64,000 bases of DNA. Source: Globodera rostochiensis (Eukaryota > Nematoda > Chromadorea > Rhabditida > Heteroderidae). The notes beneath the pieces are model-generated. The model saw only the letters and a program-made list of their open reading frames with translations, was not told the DNA's origin and made no database searches. The translations under genes and the position numbers were made by a program. The stretch spans positions 3,746,295 to 3,810,294 of the forward strand of contig JAEVLN010000002.1 in assembly GCA_018350325.1 (NCBI GenBank), in the 5' to 3' direction. Of this stretch, positions 41,654 to 52,768 are shown one piece after another. Each line of letters begins with the position of its first letter. Position 1 is the stretch's first letter.

Positions 41654-42507
41654 TTTTCCTGCTGAATAAAATAAATAAATAATTTATTAATTTATATTTT
41701 ATATTTATATAAATTATGTTTTGCTTTCTGAGAATGAAACGAACGAAACATAATTTTAATTATTTTATTGTGTTGGGTGTAATAATAAATATTGTCCCGA
41801 TGCCAAAATATTGCATTAATATTGGCGGAGGAAATAAATGAGTAGCTGTCGGAAAGATTAATTGAGGCCAAAAGAGTCCACAATTTTGTCGCTTATAATC
41901 TTTTTACCTATTTAACTGACAAATGAGCCCCCCCCCCGGCGCTCGCTTTTCTCTCTTATCAAATTGGGGCATATTTTAATTATTCTTTTTTTATAATTTT
42001 GTGAAGGGTTCGAGAGAAGTCAAAAAGATGATGAAAAAATGGTGGGGGTGATGACATTTGGGCCGAAAACGGACAAATATATGTGTAAAGAGATAGGCGG
42101 GGCCGGGCAACGCCCGGAGGGGACCATTTCGACGAAATTCGCCCCTAAGAACAATAAATGCGCTTCAAACGAACCAAAATTGGAAAGCCATCAACAAAAT
42201 ATTAACGAAAAATTCAAAAAGGTTATTTTGTGGTGACAAAAAATCGTAATCAGTGGTTAAATATGGAAAATATTATTGATAAATGTGGACAAAAACATAA
42301 TGGTAAGAAAGATAAAAAAAAGCTCAAAGTCATTGATAGAATGGAAAATAAAAAATAAAATTGTGTATTTATCTGAGCAAAAGTGTTAAGCCAATTTCGG
42401 GAAAGGGAAAGCCCAATTTTTCGTTGCCAAATATGAGAATAGAACAAATAAGTATTTAAATTAAGAAATAAACATCGTTTTTATTCTTCAAATACATATA
42501 ATTAACA
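41654..42507. other. Intergenic region, no gene seen
   Basis: AT-rich; short palindrome GGGCAACGCCC near 42106. No frame with credible coding character. Confidence 0.5.
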
Positions 42508-44818
42508 TTAATTAATAAGCGATCCAAACTTTTTGAACTTCCGTTCAAAGAGTGTTTTGATTTGGCGCCAATTTCAGCACGTCTCTGAGCATCCGAACGC
42601 GCGACTTCACCGCGTCCCATCCGAAATAGCAGCCGATGACGCGCCTTTCCCTCGCCGCTTCACCGACGACGGCGTAACCGGTGCGCGCGTGCAGCAGGCG
42701 CGTGTTGGCCCAAAGGACGCTGTCGCCTTTTAGAGAGATTATTATACAAATAATTAAATAAAATAATTAGAAATTTAATTACCAGATTTTAACGGGAAAA
42801 TCAGTTGGTTTTCCGGGGCATAGCAAAGTTCGGTGAACATTTTCAGGGCGTCATAAATGCGTTGGATCAGCAACGGGTCGCCAACGTCAATAAACCAACT
42901 AAAAAAAGGCTTTTGTTTTTCCCTTCAAAATGAATGAACTTTCAGCACAAACCTTCGCATTACATTTCCAAATTGTATTTGAACCACGCGATGACCATCC
43001 AACCTGAAATGGAATTGTTCCGTAATTTGTTGCGTGAGGTGATGCAACGCGCGCGGCGTCCACTTTCCGACTTTACTTTGGACATTATTTTTGTGAATTT
43101 AAAGTAAAAGTTTTTATTAAATAAATTTAAATTTAAACTTTATTGTTTTGTGCCGTGCCACCAAGTCATAATCGAATCGCTCTTCACTTCCGTCCATTAA
43201 TTTGTGCACATCAAAGCCTTCTTCCACAAATTCGAGAGGAATTGTTGACAATAATTGGAAATGTTCGGGATACTTTTGGGCCATCTTTTAAAGTTTAAAC
43301 AAAAATAAAACACAATAATTTTATGAATTTATTATATAAAAATTCATTAACAAATTATGCCTTAACCAACCAATTGGGCAATGTGAAAGCCGTCAACAAA
43401 CATGCTGAGGCCTCCTCCGCATTCGGCCCGGTTGGCCATGTGCAGCATTTGCAGTTGGGGAGGGTCGGAAAGGGAGGGGAAATCCGTGTGGTAGGGCAGC
43501 TCCTTGGGATATTAAAAGCATTTATGCAAATATTTATAATTTAGCCCTAAAATAAGCCCCTCCGGGGGTTTGGGGGGGGGGGGGTCATTAATCCAAAATG
43601 TTTTATTAATTTTTGTATTCAGTTTACCTCCGCGCCCGCATAGGCCATATTGCTTGCATTAGCTTTTGGAATTACTTCGAAAATTTCACTAAAATAAATA
43701 TAAATAAAATTCAATTCAATTTAAAAAAGTCACCCAAAATGATTTCGCTGCAAAAAACCGATTCGCTGAACAATTTTTTCAAAAAGTTGTGAATTATTTG
43801 GGTTTTGTTCGGTTCCCTCCAACAAAGCGATTCCATCCGTACAAACGGTCAATAAAAAGTCGTGAAGGACCTTCAATATTTTTAATTGTTTAAATAGTTA
43901 TTGAATTTAAACAACGAATAATAAGATTTAATTAAAATACATTTAATTTTAAATTGGTTAGTACGGACGGGACCGGCACTTTCGAAAAACCGGGACCAAA
44001 GGAGGAATTCTAAAGGAATTTTGCAAAAGCGGGACCAAAATTTCTGTATTAAAATGGGAAAAATGGAAATTTCAGTCTTTCTTTGAAATAATAAAATATT
44101 CATTTAATTCAATCCCAAAATCGCCTTACCCGATCATTATTGAGGAATTCTTCACATGAAAAACGGAAGTTTCGGCCCTCAATTTGTTTCCGATTCCAAT
44201 TCCGAACGCATTCCAAGCCCAAATAAAATTTACGCCTCAAAAGTCGCACTTTTTCATTTGCGGGACAGCGACTCTTCAGCCATTTCTGCTCGTATCTGAA
44301 TAAAATTTTGTCAAATTTTTGGCTTCCCAATGCTTAATTTTAGTTTATTAAGCTCAATTCTTTGTTTGTGCCATCGATTAAGTAATTATCTAACCGACTG
44401 ATCACATTCTCGGGCCATTTAATGATCAAACAATTTCCATTTTTGTCGAGTGAAATGTCCAATGGCTGAACATTTACGTCGAAATTTCTCATAAAATGGA
44501 GACGGCCCTTTAAATTTTTTATAAATATTATTATAAATATTAATCTTAAATCCAAATTTAAATTTAATTTATTAAATGAGCCAGCCAACTTTCATTGCCG
44601 GCGTAATTGTGTAGGTTTTTGAGTCAAGCGAACAGTCGCGCAGCCACACGTAAGGGAAAAGGCCGTCAGAACCTAATTTAGGCAAAAAAATAATAAGAAA
44701 ATCAATTTGCCATATGCAAAGGCACACGAACGGCACCATCTTTGAAGGTGACGGCAATTGATCGTTGCGGCACCAAATTTGAAAATGCCCGAATTTGGCG
44801 TTCAGCGGAAAAGCGCAT
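42508..44818 (-). CDS. Gamma-butyrobetaine / trimethyllysine dioxygenase family protein (carnitine biosynthesis)
   Basis: Fe(II)/2-oxoglutarate-dependent hydroxylase of the BBOX1/TMLHE family. Minus-strand exons encode a start segment ([23 protein letters not shown] 44818), the N-terminal domain ([40 protein letters not shown]), then [15 protein letters not shown] sequence and the metal-binding HxD in [69 protein letters not shown], and the distal His in [15 protein letters not shown]. The end is FKKFGSLIN with stop at 42508. HxD...H spacing and C-terminal order fit the family, which acts at the first or last step of carnitine synthesis; I cannot separate the two enzymes. The junction after the first exon (about 44700-44757) is unclear. 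Functionally it links to the acyl-CoA synthetase. Confidence 0.85.
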
Positions 44819-45366
44819 TATTTAAAATATAATCAAAAAATTAAAATGATTAATTAAATGATAAACAGAAAAGATAATGGAGTCCGTTTGGTTGACCAAT
44901 CGATTCTATCTGATCAAATGGAATTATCTGTGGTTAATCTCACATTTCCAATGTTATTGATCAGTTTAGCAAATGATGAGAATGATTAACATTGAAACGG
45001 AAATAAATAAATTGCCAATAATTAAACTGAAGGAATTTGCTTGAATTGTACAAATGAAGCAAAAACAAATTAAAATTGTATCATTTAATGCAGCCATGAG
45101 AGAGTGGGCATAAGAAATTAGATAAATAAATTTAATGTAAATTTTGCCCATAAAAAATTTCCCATCGTTGCAAATTAATTTTAAGCCGTCAGCCATCTTT
45201 CACAAATATTAATAAATCGTTCGTTTCTCAGACTTAAAAATGCACAAATTTCATCATAAGTTGAACTGAACAATGAATGACAAAATCAATTTATCGACAA
45301 AAAAAAAAGAACAAAAATCCAAAAAGAAATTTATACCATTGAACAATTAACCAATATTCAATAAAC

Positions 45367-45697
45367 CAGGGATGCCAACAAAAATTTTTCAAAATCAGTA
45401 CATTGGAATCAAAATATCAGATTTTGGGGTCAAAAATCAGTACATTTTAAAAAATGTCTCAAAATATAATAAATCATTAATTTTTCGCATGAAATGTGCG
45501 TTTAAATTATTGGATTTTCGACTCAATTTGTTAACAAAATTGGTCCAAAAATGCGAATTAACCTGAAAATCAGTACAAAATCAGTACGCCGATCTGAAAT
45601 CAGTACATTTCTGACAAATCAGTACATTTTTAATTTGTCAGATTCTGCCTTCTAATATCAGTACATTTCTGATAAATAAGTACAAATGGCATCCCTG
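45367..45697. mobile_element. 331-bp hAT-like MITE with perfect 8-bp duplication
   Basis: Ends CAGGGATGCCA and TGGCATCCCTG are exact inverted copies. The octamer CAATAAAC is perfectly duplicated (45359-45366 and 45698-45705). The interior repeats a motif AAATCAGTACATTT-like several times. No coding capacity. Confidence 0.93.
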
Positions 45698-45942
45698 CAA
45701 TAAACACATTCAGTTAAGGAAAAGACAAATTCGCTTCTCATTTGGCCAATTCAGATTGCCGTTTAGAAAATTCCTATAAAACTTATGGAACATTTAAAAA
45801 ATTTAACTTTTAAAATTATTTAAAAATTTATTTTCTGTACTTTTTTGTATATTAGAACAAATATTTGAACAAAAAAATTTGAACATTTTATTGTTGGATT
45901 TAACTTTCAATTTAAGCTTTAATTTACGTTGTGAATAATTAA

Positions 45943-46652
45943 CACAGCGGCTCAAAAAGCGAGATGTGTGCCAATAAATAGAGAGTGCGAGAGAATTAAA
46001 CAAATTCCTTTCTTTCTCTAACTTTCTCTCGTTTGGCGTTCTCTCTCACCTTTTTCAACAATTAAAAAAGCATCGCGAACTTTGAACACAAGAATTTTTG
46101 ATTAAACACACCGATTTGCCTAATTTTTTGCACAGAGCTCAGAAACAAATTCCCCACCCAGTGCTAAGTTTTCTTAGCTCAAATCAAGTTTTAAGATCAC
46201 TTTTTTCAATTACAAACTGAAAATTTTGAAATTCTTCAAAAATGAATGAAAATCAAAAAATGGAGCTGAGAAAAGGGCGGCAAAACGACGAAAGAGGAAG
46301 TTCTTGGTCCGTAGAAGCTATTTGTAAGCAAGAGCTAAGCGATTGGATAGCTCTCGAGAAGGGTATGCCCAGAAATGCTAAAATGACGAAATAGTGTGCA
46401 AAAGTGAGAGGGACGGTTGAGACACTAGAGTAACGAGAGAGAACGTGTAACACTGGGTGCATCCCTGCAGTAGTATGCAACCCATAGAATTATTGTATTG
46501 CCTTTTTGGGGAACTGACGAATCAATTCAGCGAAAAAGTAATTGCGAGGAAGGGATTCGAACCCTTGCCCCTTTTTTGTTGAAAAGCTCACAGACCACTA
46601 GGACAAAATTTAAATCTTTTCCGAACTAGAGCCCCAAAATTGAGCCGCTGTG
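45943..46652. mobile_element. TTAA-flanked TIR element containing a tRNA-like segment
   Basis: Ends CACAGCGGCTCAA and TTGAGCCGCTGTG are exact inverted copies and each is bordered outside by TTAA, the target of piggyBac-type transposases. Inside are sequence related to the foldback at 194-484 (about 46261-46375) and a tRNA-like segment (about 46537-46610). No transposase, so it would be non-autonomous. The class assignment rests on TTAA alone. Confidence 0.65.
46537..46610 (-). other. tRNA-like sequence (pol III A/B boxes, no valid anticodon arm)
   Basis: On the minus strand there is an A-box (TGTCCTAGTGG) and a perfect T-arm (AAGGG TTCGAAT CCCTT). The anticodon loop lacks the invariant T before the anticodon and the acceptor ends do not pair. 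A tRNA pseudogene or SINE head is likelier than a functional tRNA. Confidence 0.5.
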
Positions 46653-46864
46653 TTAAACGAAGGTGCATAAATGATCTCTCTTCATTCGAATGTTTCTGTC
46701 AGCTTACAAATCATTCAGTGTAATCTTTTCACATTTCATTCGAATTCAAACGAACTTCTTAAAGGTTCAAATATTTGAAAATGAAAATACGGCGGGCTTT
46801 TAATTTTTATATTCCTCTGAAATTTGTCTTTGCTAAAGGATTGGTGTGTCACATTGTTCCAACC

Positions 46865-49800
46865 GGTGGTGCGAAACTTGCGGCCCGAAACTTGCGGCCC
46901 GAAACTTGCGGCCCGAAATTTGCGGCCCGAAATTTGCGGCCCGAAATTTGCGGCCCGAAACTTGCGGCCCGAAACTTGCGGCCCGAAATTTGCGGCCCGA
47001 AACTTGCGGCCCGAAACTTGCGGCCCGAAACTTGCGGCCCGAAATTTGCGGCCCGAAATTTGCGGCCCGAAATTTGCGGCCCGAAATTTGCGGCCCGAAA
47101 TTTGCGGCCCGAAATTTGCGGCCCGAATTTTGCGGCCCCGAAACTTGCGGCCCGAAACTTGCGGCCCGAAACTTGCGGCCCGAAACTTGCGGCCCGAAAC
47201 TTGCGGCCCGAAACTTGCGGCCCGAAATTTGCGGCCCGAAATTTGCGGCCCGAAATTTGCGGCGCGGCCCGAAATTTGTGGCCCGAAATTTGCGGCCCGA
47301 AATTTGCGGCCCGAAATTTGCGGCCCGAAATTTGCGGCCCGAAACTTGCGGCCCGAAATTTGCGGCCCGAAATTTGCGGCCCGAAATTTGCGGCCCGAAA
47401 TTTGCGGCCCGAAACTTGCGGCCCGAAATTTGCGGCCCCGAAATTTGCGGCCCGAAATTTGCGGCCCGAAATTTGCGGCCCGAAATTTGCGGCCCGAAAT
47501 TTGCGGCCCGAAATTTGCGGCCCGAAATTTGCGGCCCGAAATTTGCGGCCCGAAATTTGCGGCCCGAAACTTGCGGCCCGAAATTTGCGGCCCGAAATTT
47601 GCGGCCCGAAATTTGCGGCCCGAAACTTGCGGCCCGAAATTTGCGGCCCGAAATTTGCGGCCCTAATTAAAGCAAAAAAAAAAAAAAAGAAAAAATGACA
47701 AAATAACTTTTAATCTTGGTATTTATTACACCATTTTGTCATAAAAATGCAAGTAAAAATTAATAGCTCATATTGTCTAGACTAGTCGTCCCACTGATCA
47801 ATATTGTTCTATCGAGTCGGTATTGTACCGCCCGCAACCGCGTGATTAAGCTGATCGTCGTTCGGATTTACATTCCGATCAAAAGTCTCGACCAATTTTT
47901 TAATGCTTAATCATTGTTTATGCATTTTTTGGCTCGTGGCCTAGTCAAAACGCCCCGGATCGGGTCCAATTCGTAAACAGAAATTCTATCCTGCATGAAG
48001 CGTCCCCATCTTTCAGAACAACTATTAACCTACCTAATTGAGAACAGAGTCATGGTGGTTCCAGTTAAAAAATAAATTTTATTTTTTATCAATGCCGCCA
48101 AAAATTGTGTGAAAAGTTGATTTTGTCATTGATTTTTTTTTGCTTTAATTCGGGCCGCAAGTTTCGGGGCCGCAAAATTCGGGCCGCAAGTTTCGGGCCG
48201 CAAAATTCGGGCCGCAAAATTCGGGCAGCAAAATTCGGGCCGCAAGTTTCGGGGCAGCAAAATTCGGGCCGCAAAATTCGGGGCAGCAAAATTCGGGCCG
48301 CAAGTTTCGGGCCGCAAAATTCGGGGCAGCAAAATTTCGGGGCAGCAAAATTCGGGGCAGCAAAATTCGGGCCGCAAGTTTCGGGGCAGCAAAATTCGGG
48401 CCGCAAAATTCGGGGCAGCAAAATTCGGGCCGCAAGTTTCGGGGCAGCAAAATTCGGGCCGCAAAATTCGGGGCAGCAAAATTCGGGCAGCAAAATTCGG
48501 GCCGCAAGTTTCGGGGCCGCAAAATTCGGGCCGCAAAATTCGGGCAGCAAAATTCGGGGCCGCAAATTCGGGGCAGCAAAATTCGGGCCGCAAGTTTCGG
48601 GCCGCAAAATTCGGGGCAGCAAAATTCGGGGCAGCAAAAATTCGGGCCGCAAAATTCGGGGCAGCAAAATTGGGCCGCAAAATTCGGGGCAGCAAAATTC
48701 GGGCCGCAAAATTCGGGCAGCAAAATTCGGGGCAGCAAAATTCGGGCCGCAAAATTCGGGGCAGCAAAAATCGGGCCGCAAAATTCGGGGCAGCAAAATT
48801 CGGGCCGCAAAATTCGGGGCAGCAAAATTCGGGCCGCAAAATTCGGGGCAGCAAAATTCGGGCCGCAAAATTCGGGGCAGCAAAATTCGGGGCAGCAAAA
48901 TTCGGGCCGCAAAATTCGGGGCAGCAAAATTCGGGCCGCAAAATTCGGGGCAGCAAAATTCGGGCCGCAAGTTTCGGGCCGCAAAATTCGGGGCAGCAAA
49001 ATTCGGGCCGCAAAATTCGGGGCAGCAAAATTCGGGCCGCAAAATTCGGGGCAGCAAAATTCGGGGCAGCAAAATTCGGGCCGCAAGTTTCGGGGCAGCA
49101 AAATTCGGGCCGCAAAATTCGGGGCAGCAAAATTCGGGCAGCAAAATTCGGGCCGCAAGTTTCGGGGCAGCAAAATTCGGGCCGCAAAATTCGGGGCAGC
49201 AAAATTCGGGCCGCAAGTTTCGGGGCAGCAAAATTCGGGCCGCAAGTTTCGGGGCAGCAAAATTCGGGCCGCAAAATTCGGGGCAGCAAAATTCGGGGCA
49301 GCAAAATTCGGGCCGCAAAATTCGGGGCAGCAAAATTCGGGCAGCAAAATTCGGGCCGCAAGTTTCGGGGCCGCAAAATTCGGGCCGCAAAATTCGGGCC
49401 GCAAAATTCGGGGCAGCAAAATTCGGGCAGCAAAATTCGGGCCGCAAGTTTCGGGGCCGCAAAATTCGGGCCGCAAAATTCGGGGCAGCAAAATTCGGGC
49501 CGCAAAATTCGGGGCAGCAAAATTCGGGGCAGCAAAATTCGGGCCGCAAAATTCGGGGCAGCAAAATTCGGGCAGCAAAATTCGGGCCGCAAGTTTCGGG
49601 GCCGCAAAATTCGGGCCGCAAAATTCGGGCCGCAAAATTCGGGGCAGCAAAATTCGGGCAGCAAAATTCGGGCCGCAAGTTTCGGGGCCGCAAAATTCGG
49701 GCCGCAAAATTCGGGCCGCAAAATTCGGGGCAGCAAAATTCGGGCAGCAAAATTCGGGCCGCAAGTTTCGGGGCCGCAAAATTCGGGCAGCAAAATTCGG

Positions 49801-51391
49801 GGCAGCAAAATTCGGGCCGCAAGTTTCGGGGCAGCAAAATTCGGGCCGCAAAATTCGGGGCAGCAAAATTCGGGCCGCAAAATTCGGGGCAGCAAAATTC
49901 GGGCCGCAAGTTTCGGGCCGCAAAATTCGGGGCAGCAAAATTCGGGCCGCAAGTTTCGGGCCGCAAAATTCGGGGCAGCAAAATTCGGGCCGCAAAATTC
50001 GGGGCAGCAAAATTCGGGCCGCAAAATTCGGGGCAGCAAAATTCGGGCCGCAAAATTCGGGGCAGCAAAATTCGGGCCGCAAGTTTCGGGCCGCAAAATT
50101 CGGGCCGCAAGTTTCGGGCAGCAAAATTCGGGGCAGCAAAATTCGGGCCGCAAGTTTCGGGCCGCAAAATTCGGGCCGCAAGTTTCGGGCAGCAAAATTC
50201 GGGGCCGCAAAATTCGGGGCAGCAAAATTCGGGCCGCAAGTTTCGGGCCGCAAAATTCGGGCCGCAAGTTTCGGGCCGCAAAATTCGGGGCAGCAAAATT
50301 CGGGCCGCAAAATTCGGGCCGCAAAATTCGGGGCAGCAAAATTCGGGCCGCAAAATTCGGGGCAGCAAAATTCGGGCCGCAAGTTTCGGGCCGCAAAATT
50401 CGGGGCAGCAAAATTCGGGCCGCAAAATTCGGGGCAGCAAAATTCGGGCCGCAAGTTTCGGGCCGCAAAATTCGGGGCAGCAAAATTCGGGCCGCAAAAT
50501 TCGGGGCAGCAAAATTCGGGCCGCAAGTTTCGGGCCGCAAAATTCGGGGCAGCAAAATTCGGGCCGCAAGTTTCGGGCCGCAAAATTCGGGGCAGCAAAA
50601 TTCGGGGCAGCAAAATTCGGGCCGCAAAATTCGGGGCAGCAAAATTCGGGCCGCAAGTTTCGGGCCGCAAAATTCGGGGCAGCAAAATTCGGGCCGCAAA
50701 ATTCGGGGCAGCAAAATTCGGGCCGCAAGTTTCGGGCCGCAAAATTCGGGGCAGCAAAATTCGGGCCGCAAAATTCGGGGCAGCAAAATTCGGGCCGCAA
50801 AATTCGGGGCAGCAAAATTCGGGCCGCAAGTTTCGGGCCGCAAAATTCGGGGCAGCAAAATTCGGGCCGCAAAATTCGGGGCAGCAAAATTCGGGCCGCA
50901 AAATTCGGGGCAGCAAAATTCGGGCCGCAAGTTTCGGGCCGCAAAATTCGGGGCAGCAAAATTCGGGCCGCAAAATTCGGGGCAGCAAAATTCGGGCCGC
51001 AAGTTTCGGGCCGCAAAATTCGGGGCAGCAAAATTCGGGCCGCAAAATTCGGGGCAGCAAAATTCGGGCCGCAAGTTTCGGGCAGCAAAATTCGGGGCAG
51101 CAAAATTCGGGCCGCAAAATTCGGGGCAGCAAAATTCGGGCCGCAAAATTCGGGGCAGCAAAATTCGGGCCGCAAAATTCGGGGCAGCAAAATTCGGGCC
51201 GCAAAATTCGGGGCAGCAAAATTCGGGCAGCAAAATTCGGGCCGCAAGTTTCGGGGCAGCAAAATTCGGGCCGCAAAATTCGGGGCAGCAAAATTCGGGG
51301 CAGCAAAATTCGGGCCGCAAAATTCGGGGCAGCAAAATTCGGGCCGCAAAATTCGGGGCAGCAAAATTCGGGCCGCAAGTTTCGGCTAGCC
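46865..51391. mobile_element. Large foldback element with satellite-array inverted repeats (about 4.5 kb)
   Basis: The left arm (46872-47665) is about 53 tandem copies of the 15-bp unit CGAAATTTGCGGCCC (or CGAAACTTGCGGCCC). The right arm (about 48150-51386) holds about 200 copies in the reverse orientation, alternating GGGCCGCAAAATTC with a variant GGGGCAGCAAAATTC. Complementarity continues into the spacer: TAATTAAAGC plus an A run plus ATGACAAAA on the left faces TTTTGTCATTGA, a T run and GCTTTAATT on the right. The outermost bases (GG plus five divergent bases plus CGAAACTTGCGGCCC) have the same spacing at both ends, and the flanking octamers TTCCAACC (46857-46864) and TTCCAGCC (51392-51399) match 7 of 8. 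Frames of up to about 1,090 codons are open on both strands only because the unit is a multiple of three without stops; they are not genes. Confidence 0.8.
47666..48149. other. Unique spacer of the large foldback element
   Basis: About 480 bp of non-repetitive AT-rich sequence between the two arrays, without an open frame of note. Confidence 0.7.
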
Positions 51392-51399
51392 TTCCAGCC

Positions 51400-52768
51400 G
51401 TCCCCCGAGGGGCCGAACATCGTTCGTCAAACTTAAATGCGCAAAAAAGGATTTTTAAAATAAATTCATCACATCTTCTTGAATTTTTGCTTTCATTTTC
51501 TTAACAAATATCATTAAAATGTTCAAAAAATTTCCCCCCGAACTCCTCCACTCTTACCTAATTTTTTTTAAAAAAATTTTCCTAAATTCCGAAGCAAAAT
51601 GCTTAATTTTACTAAAATTTTGATGAAATTTCTTAACAAAATTGAGTAAAAATTACAAAAAATTTTCTCGGCGGCGCCTCGGCACCGCCGACCCCCCCGC
51701 CCACCCAAAAGCTTTAAGCGTAGAAGAGCCACTAAAGCGAAAAATGACGATTTATAAAACAATATTTTATTAAAATAAAATAATTTTAATAAAATAATTT
51801 TTTTAGTCACCTAAAAAAAAATTTCGATTTACTTTCGATTTTCGATTTCGACTTTTTTACTTTCGACATAGCCCTGGTCTGCGACCCAACCCTATGGGCA
51901 CAAAAAAATACTTTGCGGAGGGGGGGCTAACCGCCTGGTAAAGAAACGTACATTTTGTACATTTTGCACATTTTTTTTAAACCGAATTCGAATCCTACTT
52001 TTTGGATTCTACTGCTGTTGGTTAGAGGAGACAGATCAATTTCGATATTGATTTCCAACTCTTTAATTATTCCCTCGCCCATTTGCTTGCTGCTACGGTT
52101 TTTGTCATTCATTCCCCCCCCCCTTTCTTTCCGTCACATGTCTCCGCAAATACGCCGACGCCGCGGGGTACGTCGCAAAAATCCGTGTTTTGTTCGTTTG
52201 TTCTCCATTAGTTTTTGTCCCCTTTCAATTCTTTTTTTTTTGCGAATTTTTTGTTTTTTTGATCATTAGAGACAGGATTTTCAGGCAAACAAATAAATTT
52301 TTTAGTTGACCAAAAAATCTAAAATTATCGATTTTTTCAAAATAAAATTTGTTAAATTTTCGGGGGTTTTTAGCGCTTGAAAATTGTGTCTTTACATACT
52401 GATTATGAATGAAAGTCCTCGGTGTGTTCAACTCCCATCGAATAAATAGAAAATTCCCTCCCCCCCCCCCTCATCCAATTTTACATGATTAGTTAAGGGT
52501 CGGTTGGTATGCATTTCTTCTCGTACCTTATTCAAAACGATTGTTACGAATTTGGCAATAAAAATAATGGTAAATATTGCTTTGAGCTCCCAGACTCCAC
52601 AAATCATATACCAATCGACTCCATTCTAAGCCTAACGCACGAATCTGAGTTGACAAAACCATAGGGGGTAGAAAATAATCATCCCTATTTATTACGCTTT
52701 AATTGACCTTTTTGAGGTCAGTGTCCGACAATTATTGCAAAGATTGGTGCCTTTCAGAAGTGGGCGAT
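51400..52768. other. Intergenic region
   Basis: Contains a copy of the GC-palindrome plus poly-C module (about 51615-51705) and TTTCGATTT-type repeats (about 51832-51865). No gene supported. Confidence 0.5.

Noticed and set aside
46775..47698. Long plus-strand frames of up to 307 codons with a repeated RNLRPEICGPKFAA motif
   Set aside because: They are translations of a 15-bp satellite; all three forward frames are open because the unit is a multiple of three without stops. The minus arm of the same element shows the same effect.
48089..51504. Frames of 940-1,094 codons on both strands
   Set aside because: Simultaneously open frames on both strands over a tandem repeat are compositional, with no start context, signal or non-repetitive domain.
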